From Phycisphaeraceae bacterium (GTDB taxonomy: Bacteria; Planctomycetota; Phycisphaerae; Phycisphaerales; UBA1924), in the NCBI GenBank assembly GCA_021297895.1, contig JAJTHN010000044.1:1-45709 (forward strand): a stretch of 45,709 bases of DNA, in the 5' to 3' direction. Position 1 is the stretch's first letter; each line of letters opens with the position of its first letter. A model generated the notes under the pieces. It searched no databases and was not told the DNA's origin. It saw only the letters and a program-made list of their open reading frames with translations. The position numbers and the translations under genes were made by a program. Positions 45,464-45,709 of this stretch are shown here, in pieces.

Positions 45464-45591
45464 GGTTCAACTTACCAAGCCCCCGGAGTGATACGGATCG
45501 CCGTCGAATCTCGTGCGCGTACGGCGCATGATCGGGTTGCGCCGGGGTGAATCGGTGGCATAGTTGTCTCGGTACGGAGGCCGAGCAAAGA

Positions 45592-45709
45592 GTGCTCAAC
45601 CGCAGCCGCGGCTTCGTGCAGCGCTGGGCCTACGCCTATCGCGACGGCGGGATCGAGGCCCTCAAGGACAAGCCCCGCGGCGGCAGCGTCGGCAAGATCA
45701 GCGGCCAGA
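45592..45709 (+). mobile_element. IS630-like transposase fragment, cut by window edge
   Basis: From GTG 45592 the frame reads LNRSRGFVQRWAYAYRDG and continues as GIEALKDKPRGG, matching the helix-turn-helix of IS630-family transposases (VxRWxxRYxxxGxxGLxDxPRxG). The usual preceding ~40 residues are not visible in this frame upstream, so the N-terminus looks lost or shifted. The rest lies beyond the window. Whether the element is intact cannot be judged. Confidence 0.45.

Overview
The window looks like chromosomal DNA of a planctomycete, most likely class Phycisphaerae. The DNA is strongly GC-rich with GC-biased third codon positions. Supporting marks are a secreted protein with a C-terminal glycine/leucine-rich segment ending in an arginine cluster (PEP-CTERM-like, 33645-34364), a planctomycete-style prepilin with a very long hydrophobic N-terminus (44301-45377), a Ser/Thr kinase with the variant DMG motif (41392-42825), and an intergenic inverted-repeat element (7435-7668). 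No phage, plasmid or CRISPR signature was seen. The only mobile-element trace is a transposase-like fragment cut by the right edge.

Layout, left to right. 1-1.6 kb: secreted serine hydrolase. 1.9-5.2 kb: minus-strand operon of an outer-membrane beta-barrel protein, an OmpR-type regulator and its histidine kinase. 5.2-9.2 kb: a lipoprotein and an FtsQ-like membrane protein separated by long G-rich intergenic DNA. 9.2-13.5 kb: 2-oxoglutarate dehydrogenase E1 and E2 (sucA-sucB). 13.7-17.1 kb: PAS-LuxR regulator, GH10-like lipoprotein, Gfo/Idh/MocA oxidoreductase. 17.3-20.3 kb: minus-strand operon of a family 2 glycosyltransferase, a LAB_N membrane protein and two unknowns. 20.5-22.7 kb: fdx-iscX, CPBP protease, rpsT and tRNA-Arg(ACG). 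23.0-26.0 kb: ABC ATPase, FtsX-like permease and a DUF3299 protein. 26.0-30.7 kb: a signalling island with a GAF/PAS sensor kinase plus CheY-like partner, then a receiver-GGEEF-HD protein and a PilZ protein. 30.7-34.4 kb: beta-CASP nuclease, MFS transporter, PEP-CTERM-like protein. 34.7-36.5 kb: B12-dependent acyl-CoA mutase large subunit. 36.6-41.1 kb: hutU-hutG-acetyltransferase and infC. 41.4-45.4 kb: Ser/Thr kinase, a small membrane protein and a prepilin.

Functionally this is mostly core metabolism and translation (TCA cycle, Fe-S biogenesis, histidine breakdown, IF-3, S20) mixed with envelope and signalling genes. The c-di-GMP producer (GGEEF) lies just upstream of a likely c-di-GMP receptor (PilZ). 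The beta-barrel protein shares an operon with its own two-component system.

The most unusual observations are: (1) the sensor kinase has a coding-like N-terminal two-helix membrane anchor interrupted by one in-frame TGA at 28142-28144; (2) infC appears to start at an AUC codon behind a well-placed Shine-Dalgarno sequence and ends in a Pro/Asp-rich tail; (3) the acyl-CoA mutase carries Phe and Gln at the two positions that separate isobutyryl-CoA mutase from methylmalonyl-CoA mutase; (4) a symmetric hairpin-rich element lies at 7435-7668; (5) an uncharacterised glycosyltransferase/LAB_N operon carries two unknown proteins. No wholly new multi-gene defence or mobile system could be supported.
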